Source of the DNA: Zopfochytrium polystomum
Taxonomy: Eukaryota; Chytridiomycota; Chytridiomycetes; Chytridiales; Chytridiaceae
Length of the DNA: 64,000 bases
Reading direction: 5' to 3'
NCBI GenBank assembly: GCA_025765615.1
Contig: JAIVFJ010000212.1
Span: 1 to 64,000 of the forward strand
In this document: piece after piece, positions 55,280 to 64,000 of the stretch
How the letters are laid out: the number at the start of each line of letters is the position of its first letter
How positions within the stretch are numbered: the first letter of the stretch is position 1
Program-made: the position numbers and the translations under genes
The notes under the pieces: model-generated
The model's database searches: none
Seen by the model: the letters and a program-made list of their open reading frames with translations, nothing else
What the model was told of the DNA's origin: nothing

Positions 55280-56515
55280 TGTGAGACAGCACGGAGGTCT
55301 CAGTGGTAAAAGCTAGTGAATTTATTCACAAAAACAAGTGCACCTATCACAAAACCACAAGGATTGGGACCCTATTATTATCCCCAGTTCTTTAGTTTCC
55401 AAGGCGTTATCAAAGTGTGTTTGCGGCTAACTTGTCTTTATTATTGGGCCTGCTCTTAGTACTTTTGTCTTAACAGTTTCTGTTGCGCCAGGGTTTTCTC
55501 AACATGTTTTCTTTTTCGATGACTAACAGAGACTGACTGCCTGCCTAGGATGGGGTGCCTGACAGGCTGTACCCCACACCTACCTTATTTGTTATTTATT
55601 TTTGGCACTTGTACATAATGTTAGGCGGAACTGACTGGTTAGCAGCAAGGGGCACAAGACGGACCCGAACCTATTGTGACTGTCAGTTATCGTTCTCATG
55701 ATGCCCATGGGAGAGCGAGCCACCACCAATGCAGACCTGGGTGCTGGCTTGCGCTGATGACAAATACTCTGAGTATTAAGTGGAACGGAAACCTGGTGTC
55801 AACAGTTTTCCTCCTCCTCTGCTCAAGCAGATAATATAGGAGAGGTTTTTACCCTGTGCCAGTCACGCTTGCCTAGCAACTATTACATCGTGTATATCAT
55901 CATCATGCATCAATAATTCATAAAAGTGTTTTTTTTCTCTTTCTCTCCAAGTTGGGGAGAAAGACCACCCACAAACACACATCACTTCATTCACTCCTTC
56001 CACTCACTCACTCACTCAGAGTAGACTGTTTACAACTGTAATAGTCGCTAGGCAAGCGTGACTGGCACAGGGTAAAAACCTCTCCTATATTATCTGCTTG
56101 AGCAGAGGAGGAGGAAAACTGTTAACACCCAGTTTCTGTTCCACTTAATACTCAGAGTATTTGTTGTCAGCGCAAGCCAGCTCCCAGGTCTGCATTGGCA
56201 GTGGCTCGCTCTCCCATGGGCATCGTAAGAACAATAACTGACAGTCACAATAGGTTCGGGTCTGTCTTGTGCCTCTTGATGCTAACCAGTCAGTTCCACC
56301 TTACAAGAGGCAGTGTGGAGTGCTGCCACCAACCCCTGAGGGTTTGATCTACAAGTGCCTGCCTCAGTCCTATTGCTGTGAGAGTGAGATGTGTGAGTAC
56401 AAGTGCGATGCAATAAAGCCCATTGGTCAAGTGATTGAGTGGTTGCATCCAGGCGCGGCGCATGGTCAATGGTCAGTGTTTCCATGTGCAAGTTCAGGAG
56501 TACGAACAGGTCAGA
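55280..56515 (+). repeat. Long terminal repeat, family II, copy 3, interrupted
   Basis: The left part (55,280-55,620) begins TGTGAGACAGC and follows copy 1 through GGGCCTGC, CAGGGTTTTCTCAAC and GGCACTTGTACATA. The right part (about 56,330-56,515) resumes with GATCTACAAGTGCCTGCCTC and TGTGTGAGTACAAGTGC. Between them lies the fold-back element. About 430 bp of the copy 1 interior is missing, so a deletion accompanied or preceded the insertion. A purine-rich run (AAGGTAGAGCGAAG) precedes the start. Confidence 0.7.
55624..56300. mobile_element. 677-bp fold-back (MITE-like) element with ~260-bp inverted arms and TTA duplication
   Basis: The left end GGCGGAACTGACTGGTTAGC and the reverse complement of the right end GGTGGAACTGACTGGTTAGC begin two arms that match almost throughout. 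The arms run to about 55,887 and from about 56,036, enclosing a spacer of about 150 bp. TTA flanks both ends (55,621-55,623 and 56,301-56,303). A 3-bp TTA duplication with GG-starting termini fits PIF/Harbinger-type non-autonomous elements. No transposase is present. The spacer and part of an arm recur at 42,580-42,840. Confidence 0.75.
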
Positions 56516-56838
56516 GGATCTTGAATAAAGTACTACCAATATGCATATACTCTAACAGGCTCCCCACTGTTTTTTTTGCCCAAAGCTGTTGCTGCTGTTG
56601 CTGCTGCTGCTGCGGACCGGAAATCCCAAGTATTTACACAGTCACTCGCACTGTAAAGGCAGGGCAAGCCAAAGAATTAACAGACAGTGCCATCCTTTTC
56701 TCTTTTTGACCCGCCCAAAATTTTGTCCTCGAATGGAATTCCTATCATTTTCTCGTCCATTTTTCTGATTGGCTCGCGAGGGCTTTCGTCGCGTCGCCAA
56801 AAGCAGAGCACAACCAACCAGCGATCTCTCTCCAACTC

Positions 56839-56873
<35 letters not shown>

Positions 56874-57233
56874 GAAAAAAAGGTTCAGGCCGCCACCGCC
56901 AGATTCCTTTCGTTCATCAGCCGTCGTCGTCGCCTCCCTCCCCCCCGTTCCCCTTAAACGCGTGCGCGATCCTCCAAAGGCATACCTACATGTACGCTAC
57001 AAACATACATACGTCCCTTGCCTCAACCAATCTTCGACCCTCGCTTCGCTGCCCCTCCCCGACCGCCTCCCACTCCCTTCACCGCCAATCCCCCCACCAT
57101 CTTGCTCAGGCATAGATCTCCCCCCTTCCATCGCGTGTTTGGCGTGTGATTTTTAACTCGATTCCACCATCCCCGATCTTATCATCACCGCCATCCTTCG
57201 CTTTTCTCCCCTGTACCTTTTTTCGCTCTGGAG
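56516..57233. other. Upstream region of the SDR gene
   Basis: It contains a (CTG)n-like run at 56,586-56,612 and a (CTGT)n run at about 56,843-56,870. It then becomes pyrimidine-rich (56,930-57,230), as is common in fungal promoters and leaders. No TATA box of standard form is evident close to the start. Confidence 0.5.
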
Positions 57234-59011
57234 ATGGCACCCAAAGTACTGGTCCTTGGCGGTGTCGGCTTCGTCGGCCGCAACTTTGTCGCGCACCTCG
57301 TGAAGAACAACCTCGCGGACAAGATCCGCGTCTCCGACAAGGCGCTGCCCGCGACCGCCTACCTCTCGCCCAGTCACAAGGCCGTTTTTGAGGATCCGCG
57401 CGTTGAATTTAAGCAGGCGAATCTTGTCAATCCAGGCAAGTGGCGGTTGTTGGTTTGGCTTCGAAAGTTTTCTTCGCAATGCGTTGAGGGGGCGAGGGAT
57501 TGATTGAGTGTTTTGTTGTTGATTGGAGATTACTTTACGCACTGCAGCGGCCATCGAGAAGGTCTTTACGCTCGACGATGGATCCCAGTTCGACTACGTG
57601 TTCAATCTCGCTGCAGAGACGAAGTATGGGCAGTCGGATGAGGTGACACCAAAAAATTTCAGATTGCTCCCGATTCAAATCGGAAAAGAGTGTCCCTAAA
57701 TTGTGATCCCTCCAGGTCTACCAAGAAAAAGTCTTTAGCCTTTCCGTCGCGTGCGCGAAGGAGGCGGCGAAACGATCGGTCAAGGTATACGTGGAAGTCA
57801 GCACGGCTCAGGTTTACGAGTCGGACAAGGTGAAGCATCAAACTATGATTCAGCTATTCTCCCTGTTCTCACGCGTTTAATGCGCCTTTTTTTGTTTCTT
57901 TCAGAAACCATCCACTGAGGAGGCAAAACTCAAGCCCTGGACGAGCATCGCGAAGCATAAGCTCAAGGCCGAGGAGGAGTTGAAGAAGATTGCCGGGTAT
58001 GAGAAAAGCTTGCCACTCTTTACTCAGGTTCTGACGTCGCCTTGCAACAGCCTGAACCTTGTCATTGTTCGACCCGCCGTCATCTATGGTCCCGGCGATC
58101 AGCTTGGCATAAGTATGAACAACCACACTGATCTTGCCCCTTCGTTCTCGCGATAGTTGGCGATGAATGTTAACCCAACACCCTTTCAATAGCTCCGCGT
58201 CTCATTATCGGAGCAGTCTACCGTCAGCTAAAGAAAGAAATGAAGCTTCTCTGGACCAAAGATCTGAAAATCCACACGGTTCACGTCAACGACGTCACTC
58301 GGGCTCTCTGGGCCGTCGCCGCTACCCCCGAGGAGGGCGGCTTGCGGAAGGGCGCAGTGAAGCCGGGAGAGGTGTACAACTTGGCGGACGAGAACGACAC
58401 GGGTATGGCTTTCGTTTTTTTTCCCTTCTTTTTTTGGTTTCCTTTGTGTGTGTGTTGTGTGTGTTTTGGCTCGTCCGGTACAATGGAAAACTTCTGCGGT
58501 TTGACATAGCCCTTACTTTCTCGTTTCGCGACCCAGACCAAGGCTCCATCAACTCCCACTTGCAGACCATCTTTGGCATCGAGACCGGCTTCCAAGGCAC
58601 CATCATTTCGCAGTTTGCCAAACTGAACCTTGACTCGGTCACTGAAGACGTCAACGACGAGCACCTTCAGCCGTGGTCCGAGCTGTGCAAGGCCGCCGGC
58701 ATCGTCAACACCCCGTTGACGCCGTACCTTGACAAAGAGCTGCTGAAGGACAATGCGCTGAGCGTGGATGGGAGCAAGGTTCGTTGTACTGACGTGCTGC
58801 TTTGGTCACTGCCGGATTTCTGAATCTCCCTGTTCCCGGCCACAATTTTTCCCCGCTCTCGTTTCCGCCGCTTTGTTTCTTTCGTTCTTAATTCCAGATC
58901 AAGTCTATTGGGTTCACGTACGAGGCACCGAAAATGACCGATGCTGCGCTGAGAGAGGTCATTACAGAGTTTGAAGCGACAGGCATCTGGCCAAAAGGCG
59001 CAACTGCTTGA
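57234..59011 (+). CDS. Extended SDR (NAD-dependent epimerase/dehydratase-like)
   Basis: Eight exons (57,234-57,435, 57,548-57,642, 57,716-57,829, 57,905-57,996, 58,051-58,112, 58,193-58,402, 58,537-58,778, 58,898-59,011) give 376 aa with every phase consistent. The nucleotide-binding motif GGVGFVG is at 9-15. NLAAETKYGQ and VEVSTAQVYES follow the usual epimerase order, then VRPAVIYGPGD. The catalytic YxxxK is altered: the aligned stretch is TSIAK (150-154), so the Tyr is missing. It may bind NAD(H) without classical SDR chemistry. The first intron must use a GC donor (G|GCAAGT) because no GT donor keeps frame. Confidence 0.88.
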
Positions 59012-60078
59012 TGAAAGGCACGTCCAGCTGGGCTCGTTTACTGGTACTGCAGCGTTGAGGTGAATGGAACTGCAGTCAGTGGAGAAGGTTGAGAGGGGGC
59101 GGAGCAGGGTGGAGAGAGAAGGGCTATTGCGAAACCGCTGGGCAGCGGGTTTCCCTTGGATTTACTTTTCACTTTACTTTTCCTTTTTTTTTTCTTCTCT
59201 TTTCGCTACTCCTGCATTGTTGCGACTTTTGTGCCTTTTAAAACGGCTGTTGTGCTTGTTCTTCTTCCCCTTTCGCCGTCTCTGCTCTTTCTCGTCACCG
59301 TTGTCCTGGCCAGAATTTTTTTTTTTTTTTACTTGTTCTTTTTTTTTGTTTTTTTTTGTTTCCCTTTTGTTGCTCCTCCATTCTTCTTTCCCCCTTTCTT
59401 TTCTTTTTACAAGAACAGTTTTCGAAGTCGAATGGGTCAGCCCGATGGGGAGGCGTTTTTGCCCCGGTCGAAAGGCGGGTCGGTGCGTGTGCGAAGAAGT
59501 TTGGAAGAGAGAGGAGAGTCGTTAGCCCCGTTTGGATTTTCGAGAGACGAAAAGACGTCCCGCTGGCTTCGGTAGGGGCGCTCTGCGTGGTGGGCGTGAT
59601 GTGCATGCCAACAAGCGAACCGGCTTCCGCTTCTTGTCCCGCTTGCAAACACCGCAAGCAGACAAAAGGAGAGTCGCAGCTCATTTGCAAAAACAATCAA
59701 TGACCAAAAAAGGGAAGTTGGAAAATAAAACGCGCATGGGCATGAAAAAAATTTTAGTTTGATTTGGCAATCATGGCCGGCTTCGAAGCGCATCCGCTTC
59801 CACAATTTTTTTTTCTATTTTCTTTGAAACAATTTTTTTTTTTTGGGGGGGTTGCGCAAACACCTGTGATTGCGCAATCAACCCATCCAATCCATGCAAT
59901 CCAAAAAAAAAATAAAAAAAATTCATGCATGCACTTCCAATAATTGCCGCCGTTGAAGAGCTTTTGAGTCTTCCCCCTCTTCACTCGTAAATGGTACGTG
60001 TGGCCAGCTCGTCCTTATCGGGAGGGAACAGCGCGTCTCCCGCCCCCGCTCTGTCCCAAAGCCGTGTGCAACAAGGCC

Positions 60079-60121
<43 letters not shown>
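60079..60121. repeat. (CT)n microsatellite
   Basis: About 21 uninterrupted CT units, some 240 bp upstream of the start codon at 60,364. Confidence 0.9.
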
Positions 60122-60125
<4 letters not shown>

Positions 60126-60229
60126 CCTATCTGTCTGCTCACCCCTCAACGCCATTCAACGGCAAAGCAAACCGACCCTGCACCAATCAGGCGCCAGCCC
60201 GGCTGTCGTCATCGCAATGCCCACGCTGC

Positions 60230-60237
60230 TATAAAAA
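60230..60237 (+). promoter_or_regulatory. TATA box of the EXORDIUM-like gene
   Basis: TATAAAAA lies 127-134 bp upstream of the ATG, in the GC-moderate stretch after the CT repeat. Confidence 0.5.
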
Positions 60238-60363
60238 CCTCCCTCAACCTCAATGACCCCAACCCCGCAACCGCCCCCTCTCGAATCCCTCATAACACTC
60301 TTCTACCTCATACTCAAAGGAAACCCGCAATCTCTACTAATACCTAGTGTGCAACAACAAAAC

Positions 60364-61797
60364 ATGAAGTTCGCTGTCGCCGCCGCCGCCGCCTCGCTCG
60401 CGCTCCTTGCGTCCGCAACCGCCGGACCCGCCGCCGCCAGGCCCGCCACCGCTCCGTCCAAGCCCGCCGTCGTCCTCGACAAGAAGATCGCGGGCGTGCG
60501 CTACATGGACCACGTCGTGTTTTCCGACAGCGCGGCCGCCCTCGGCCGCCGCGACGGCGACGCCGCTGCCGCCGTTCGCTTGAACCGTCGCGGAGGTGGC
60601 GGAGGGGTATTTAACTCTTTTTTATTTTTATTTTTTATCTCACGCGCATTTTGCTGACCTATTCCCGCGCCACCCTGCACTCGGAAAACAAAAAGTCGTC
60701 CACGACCTCCACCACGTCGTCCACCAGGAGAACTACCACCTCCACCTCCACCAGCACTTCTACTGCTCCCACCACGCCGCCCACGACGGTCACCACCACT
60801 ACCACTACGAAGCCGACGACGACGACGACCGCGACGACGTCGACTTCGACCGCGAAGCCCACACAGAAGCCAGGGTATAGTGTTTGGAGCACATCTCCCG
60901 CTTTCCCGCGACGCATCCCCAACTCATTTTGACTTTTTTTCTTTTTGTCCATATATATGCAGTCTTCTCAAGTACTACGGCGGACCCGTCATCTCCAACG
61001 TCGAAGTGACCATCGTGAGTTGGAAAGCACATCCAAAAGAGTAGAGAAAAATTAACTTGCTAATCCTCTCGCGCTACATTCCTTCGCATTCCAAAAATCC
61101 CTTACTCGCACTCTTCCCCCTCCCTTTCCAGCTCCTGTGGGGAGCGGCCAACTACGCCAGCGACCTCGAAGGCTTCTACAGCGGCGTGACCAACTCGACC
61201 TACTTTGACATGCTCGCGCAGTACTACACGCCGACGCAGACGATCGGGCGCGGCACGTTCGTCAAGAGCATCAGCCTGACGGGCCTGCCCTCGTCCAAGT
61301 CGATCGACGACAGCGCGATCCAGACGTACCTGCGGTCCCTCGTTTCGGCGGGAACCATCACGCCCTCGGGCAACACCTACTACCCGATCCACTTTGCGCC
61401 CGGCTACTCGATCACGCAGGGCGGGCAAGGTTCCTGCCAGGTGTTTTGCGCGTACCACGGGACGATCGACGTGTCGGACATTTCGTCGACAAAGTACCTG
61501 TACTACGGCGTGCTGCCGGACCAGGGCGGCTCGTGCGCGGGCGGGTGCGGGTCGGCGGCGACGACGTTCCAGAACCTGTGTTCCGTGTCGTCGCACGAGC
61601 TCGTCGAGGCGACCACGGACGCCGCCGTCGGCGTCGCGAGCGTCGTCGGGAGCCCGCTGGCGTGGTACAACACGAACCAGGGCGAGATCGGCGATATTTG
61701 CAACGCGCAGCAGGGCACCGTCGTCGGCGGGAACGGCGTGACGTACACCGTGCAGAAGGAGTACTCGAACAACGCGGGCGCGTGCGTGCTTGCTTGA
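60364..61797 (+). CDS. Secreted EXORDIUM/PHI-1-like protein with HELxE motif
   Basis: Four exons (60,364-60,606, 60,696-60,874, 60,963-61,014, 61,132-61,797) give 379 aa. An N-terminal signal peptide (MKFAVAAAAASLALLASATA) is followed by a basic pro-region with RR sites. A Thr/Ser-rich linker of about 60 residues, probably O-glycosylated, comes next. The domain starts at LLKYYGGPVISNVEVTILLWG, the typical opening of EXORDIUM-type proteins. It has Cys pairs near 260-308, HELVEATTD at 313-321 and GEIGDIC at 342-348, which together look like a zinc-metallopeptidase-type site. The protein probably acts in the cell wall or outside the cell; activity is not established. The second exon's acceptor follows an A-run (acaaaaag). 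Confidence 0.85.
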
Positions 61798-62513
61798 ACG
61801 CAGTGTCTCCCCACTTTAGTTCTTTCGATGCTCCCCCGCTTGCTTTTCCTTCTTTGTTTTTTTTTTGTTTGTTTTCCTCCTACCCCTTCTCTCTCTGCTG
61901 GATTCGGGCGGGTTGGACACCTCCGCGCCGCAATTAAGCCCCCTTTTGTTTTGTTTTACTGACCTCGCTCGAAACAGTACCCCCGTGATTATCAAGCGCC
62001 TCAATATCTCTCTATGTCTCTCTTTCTCTGGCCCTCTGTCCGTCTCCTCGCCTTCCGACCCTTTACCCGTGCCTCCAGTTTCGGCATCCCCCCCCTCCCA
62101 AAAGGCAAGAGCAAAGGGGCGGCGATAAAATAATGCCCGCTCCGCCACCCTTCGCTTTGAAACGGAGGAAAAGGGGTTCTTGGGGAATGGGTGCTTTTGG
62201 CTTTTTGGTTGATGTATTTTTCTTTCGTAGTGATTCAAAAAAAAAAAAAACGCGAAGATCTTTTATCGCCAAAATATAAGAAGAAAATCCGAACGAAAAA
62301 AAAAAAAAAGGCGAGGCTTCAGGCACCTGCGCACCCAAAGACTGCGCAAAGACGGCAAGATGCCATTTGGGGCGGAGAGCTCCTGCACCCCACAGAAAAG
62401 AAAAGAAAAAAAATTCTCGGTCATTCTGGCTGGCTGGCTGCACCTTCAAAAAAGAAAATTGACCACTCGGTTGTTCACTGAACAAGTATTACCAAGCACT
62501 AGATGTGAAGAGA
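61798..62513. other. 3' flanks of two convergent genes
   Basis: It contains T-rich (61,850-61,880) and A-rich (62,235-62,310, 62,395-62,415) runs and no supported gene. Confidence 0.6.
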
Positions 62514-63952
62514 TTATCCCTGTGTTTTTTTCCGATTGACCAAAACTCCCTCCACACCATCACCACCAAATAGAACAAAGGTCGGCTCGTCATCCCCCGC
62601 CGCAGCCGCCACCGCGAGCCATCGACTCGTCGAGCAGCGCCTCCCTCTTTTGCCAGTCGACAGCGTCTGCGGCGGGCGGCGGGGACATTCGCCGAGGCCG
62701 TATCCGGCGGCACCGCCACCACCACCGACGACGACGACCGACGTGCGTCGTTGGCAAAACGGCGCCGCAAGGGCAACAATGTGCCCGGCGACAAAGCCAA
62801 CGGCGAAGTCCGGGGACGCGAACCACGCGGCCACGGTCGCGTTGAGGATGGACTGCGGCGGATCAGGTACAAAGGGTTCAGGCTTTTTTTTTTTTGGCGT
62901 GTCGAGCGGGGCGGCGGGCGGGCGGCCAAGGAGGTCCTCCAGCAGGATTCGCTCGGACGCGGCGCGGTGGTGCAGGAAGCTGGCGATCTGCGGCGCGCAG
63001 AAGCCGCGCGGTCGCGCCGCCGAGGATGCGGTGGTGTGGATGAGCGGCTGGATCGTCGTCGTCGCCGCAGTCGCCAAAGATGGCGTTGTCGGCGTCGTGT
63101 CCTGCTGCTGCTGCTGAGCGCAGCAGTCGTCGAGCGTTGTGTCGCGGCCACCGCGTTCGGAAGCTCTGTCCAGCACGGTCTGGGCGAGCTCCAGGAACGC
63201 GGCGGCCGTGAGGAGCGGCACGATGCAGTACGTCGGAAAGGTGATGTCGAAGCGGTCGCAGAGCGTCGGCACGGCTGCGATGGCGGTCGCGGAAGGTCCA
63301 CGCGGTGGCGAACGCTGCACGCAGCGCCCGCTGCTGCTGCTGCTTCGCGCGTTGTTCGTTCGCCGCCGCTGCCGTCCGCCATCAGCCCCGCCCAAATCGC
63401 ACACCAGGGCAGCGGGGAGATACGCAGAATGCGTGTCGAACGCCAGCAGGATAAAACGTCGAGCATCTTTGAAGGGATTGCGGAAACAGCTTTTTTGGAA
63501 GTACAGAGCGTCTCTCACATCTATCCGTCACGCAGCAAAGATACCAGCACCGCCGCCTCACTTCCTTTTCTAACGGCGAGGCGAGAAGGCGCGGTGTGGC
63601 AGGTCGTCAGGATAAACGTCAAGTTGATGATCTGCCGAAAAAGGGAGTCAGAGAATGGCTTTCAGAAAAAACCGACTGACCAGTCGGTAGCTGAACCCAA
63701 ACAGCATACGAGCGACCGAATAGTTTTGCAATATCTAAAGGAGTGTGTTGATTAAAATTCTTATAATCAATGGTCGTGGGGGGGGAGGGGAGGGGAGAGG
63801 GAGTTGGGAATGGCCACTAAACGGTAAGACAGCTCGGCGAGAATCAGGAGGGACTGGAGAATTGCAAGGGACGGTGAGTCTAGGCGCTCGACCACGCGCG
63901 ACCGTGCGTATTCGTAGTAGTACATCAGCGCGTGGTTCGGGGTTAGGATCGA
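62514..63952 (-). CDS. Zinc-cluster-type fungal transcription factor, C-terminal part (runs off right edge)
   Basis: Minus-strand exons 63,823-63,952, 63,575-63,631 and 62,514-63,520 join in phase 1 each time, giving about 397 codons to the TAA at 62,514. The first exon reads HALMYYYEYARSRVVERL, then SPSLAILQSLLILAELSYR, the pattern of the fungal-specific middle homology domain (Fungal_trans). It is followed by HHQLDVYPDDLP. Later parts have helical hydrophobic stretches (FPTYCIVPLLTAAAFLELAQ, NATVAAWFASPDFAVG) between Ser/Thr/Pro-rich segments. The N-terminal Zn2Cys6 DNA-binding domain would lie beyond the window and was not seen. Such proteins are nuclear regulators of metabolic genes. The long last exon may contain a further intron. 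Confidence 0.6.
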
Positions 63953-64000
63953 CTTTTTGGTCGGTTATTGGGGGAGCGGAGGGGTTGGGGGCTTGAGAGA

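Larger units (their letters stand above)
59012..60363. other. Intergenic region with T-rich tracts and promoter of the EXORDIUM-like gene
   Basis: T-rich runs at 59,160-59,410 follow the SDR stop. No gene was supported. The right end carries a long CT repeat and a TATA box, listed separately. Confidence 0.55.

Noticed and set aside
1..64000. CRISPR arrays, rRNA or canonical tRNA genes
   Set aside because: No regularly spaced repeats or conserved RNA cores seen; the only tRNA-like sequence is the SINE head at 43,028-43,093, which lacks a full cloverleaf.

Overview
The window looks like a chromosomal piece of a filamentous or early-diverging fungus. Genes are interrupted by many short spliceosomal introns, mostly GT-AG with at least one GC-AG. 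One gene at the right edge has the middle homology region of fungal zinc-cluster transcription factors, and the retrotransposons are fungal types (Tf1/sushi-like chromovirus, Ty1/copia, EEP-type LINE). No rRNA, canonical tRNA or CRISPR is present. A chytrid-like host is only an inference from the mix of GC-rich exons, T-rich spacers and a 7-TM protein. Introns and exon joins were worked out by hand from splice sites, phase and domain continuity.

Layout. (1) 1-26 kb is repeat-dominated and moderate in GC. It holds a partial Q-rich coiled-coil gene (minus), a decayed LINE (3.1-6.1 kb), a decayed copia element (6.1-7.9 kb), a decayed gypsy integrase ending in a long LTR (8.4-11.3 kb), a WD40 relic, two uncharacterised minus-strand loci (13.5-15.9 kb) and the complete but RT-less chromovirus A (18,893-22,847). 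(2) 27-41.2 kb is a GC-rich gene block, all on the minus strand: a fatty acyl-CoA reductase-like enzyme, a ten-exon coiled-coil protein, an Ala/Lys-rich nuclear-type protein and a 7-TM membrane protein. (3) 42.6-49.9 kb is a second transposon cluster: a tRNA-derived SINE and an old copia element split by the intact autonomous chromovirus B (43,956-49,260). (4) 50.3-54.8 kb holds an alpha-arrestin and a soluble ABC ATPase. (5) 55.3-56.5 kb is a broken LTR interrupted by a 677-bp fold-back element. (6) 57.2-64 kb holds an NAD-binding SDR, a secreted EXORDIUM-like protein and a zinc-cluster-type regulator running off the window.

The most interesting material is the chromovirus pair. Both elements have 353-bp LTRs with 5-bp target duplications. 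The U3 carries a dense array of perfect heat-shock elements upstream of a TATAAAAG box. An 11-nt segment just downstream of the TATA box is exactly complementary to the primer-binding site next to the LTR, the Tf1-type self-priming arrangement. Gag and Pol are joined by a textbook -1 frameshift signal (CCCAAAC, 5-nt spacer, 8-bp stem, predicted pseudoknot). Element A has lost exactly the RT-RNase H block in frame, keeps gag, protease, integrase and chromodomain, and has LTRs that look identical. It therefore appears to be a recently moved non-autonomous partner of B-like elements. Together they read as a probably heat-responsive autonomous/non-autonomous retrotransposon system.
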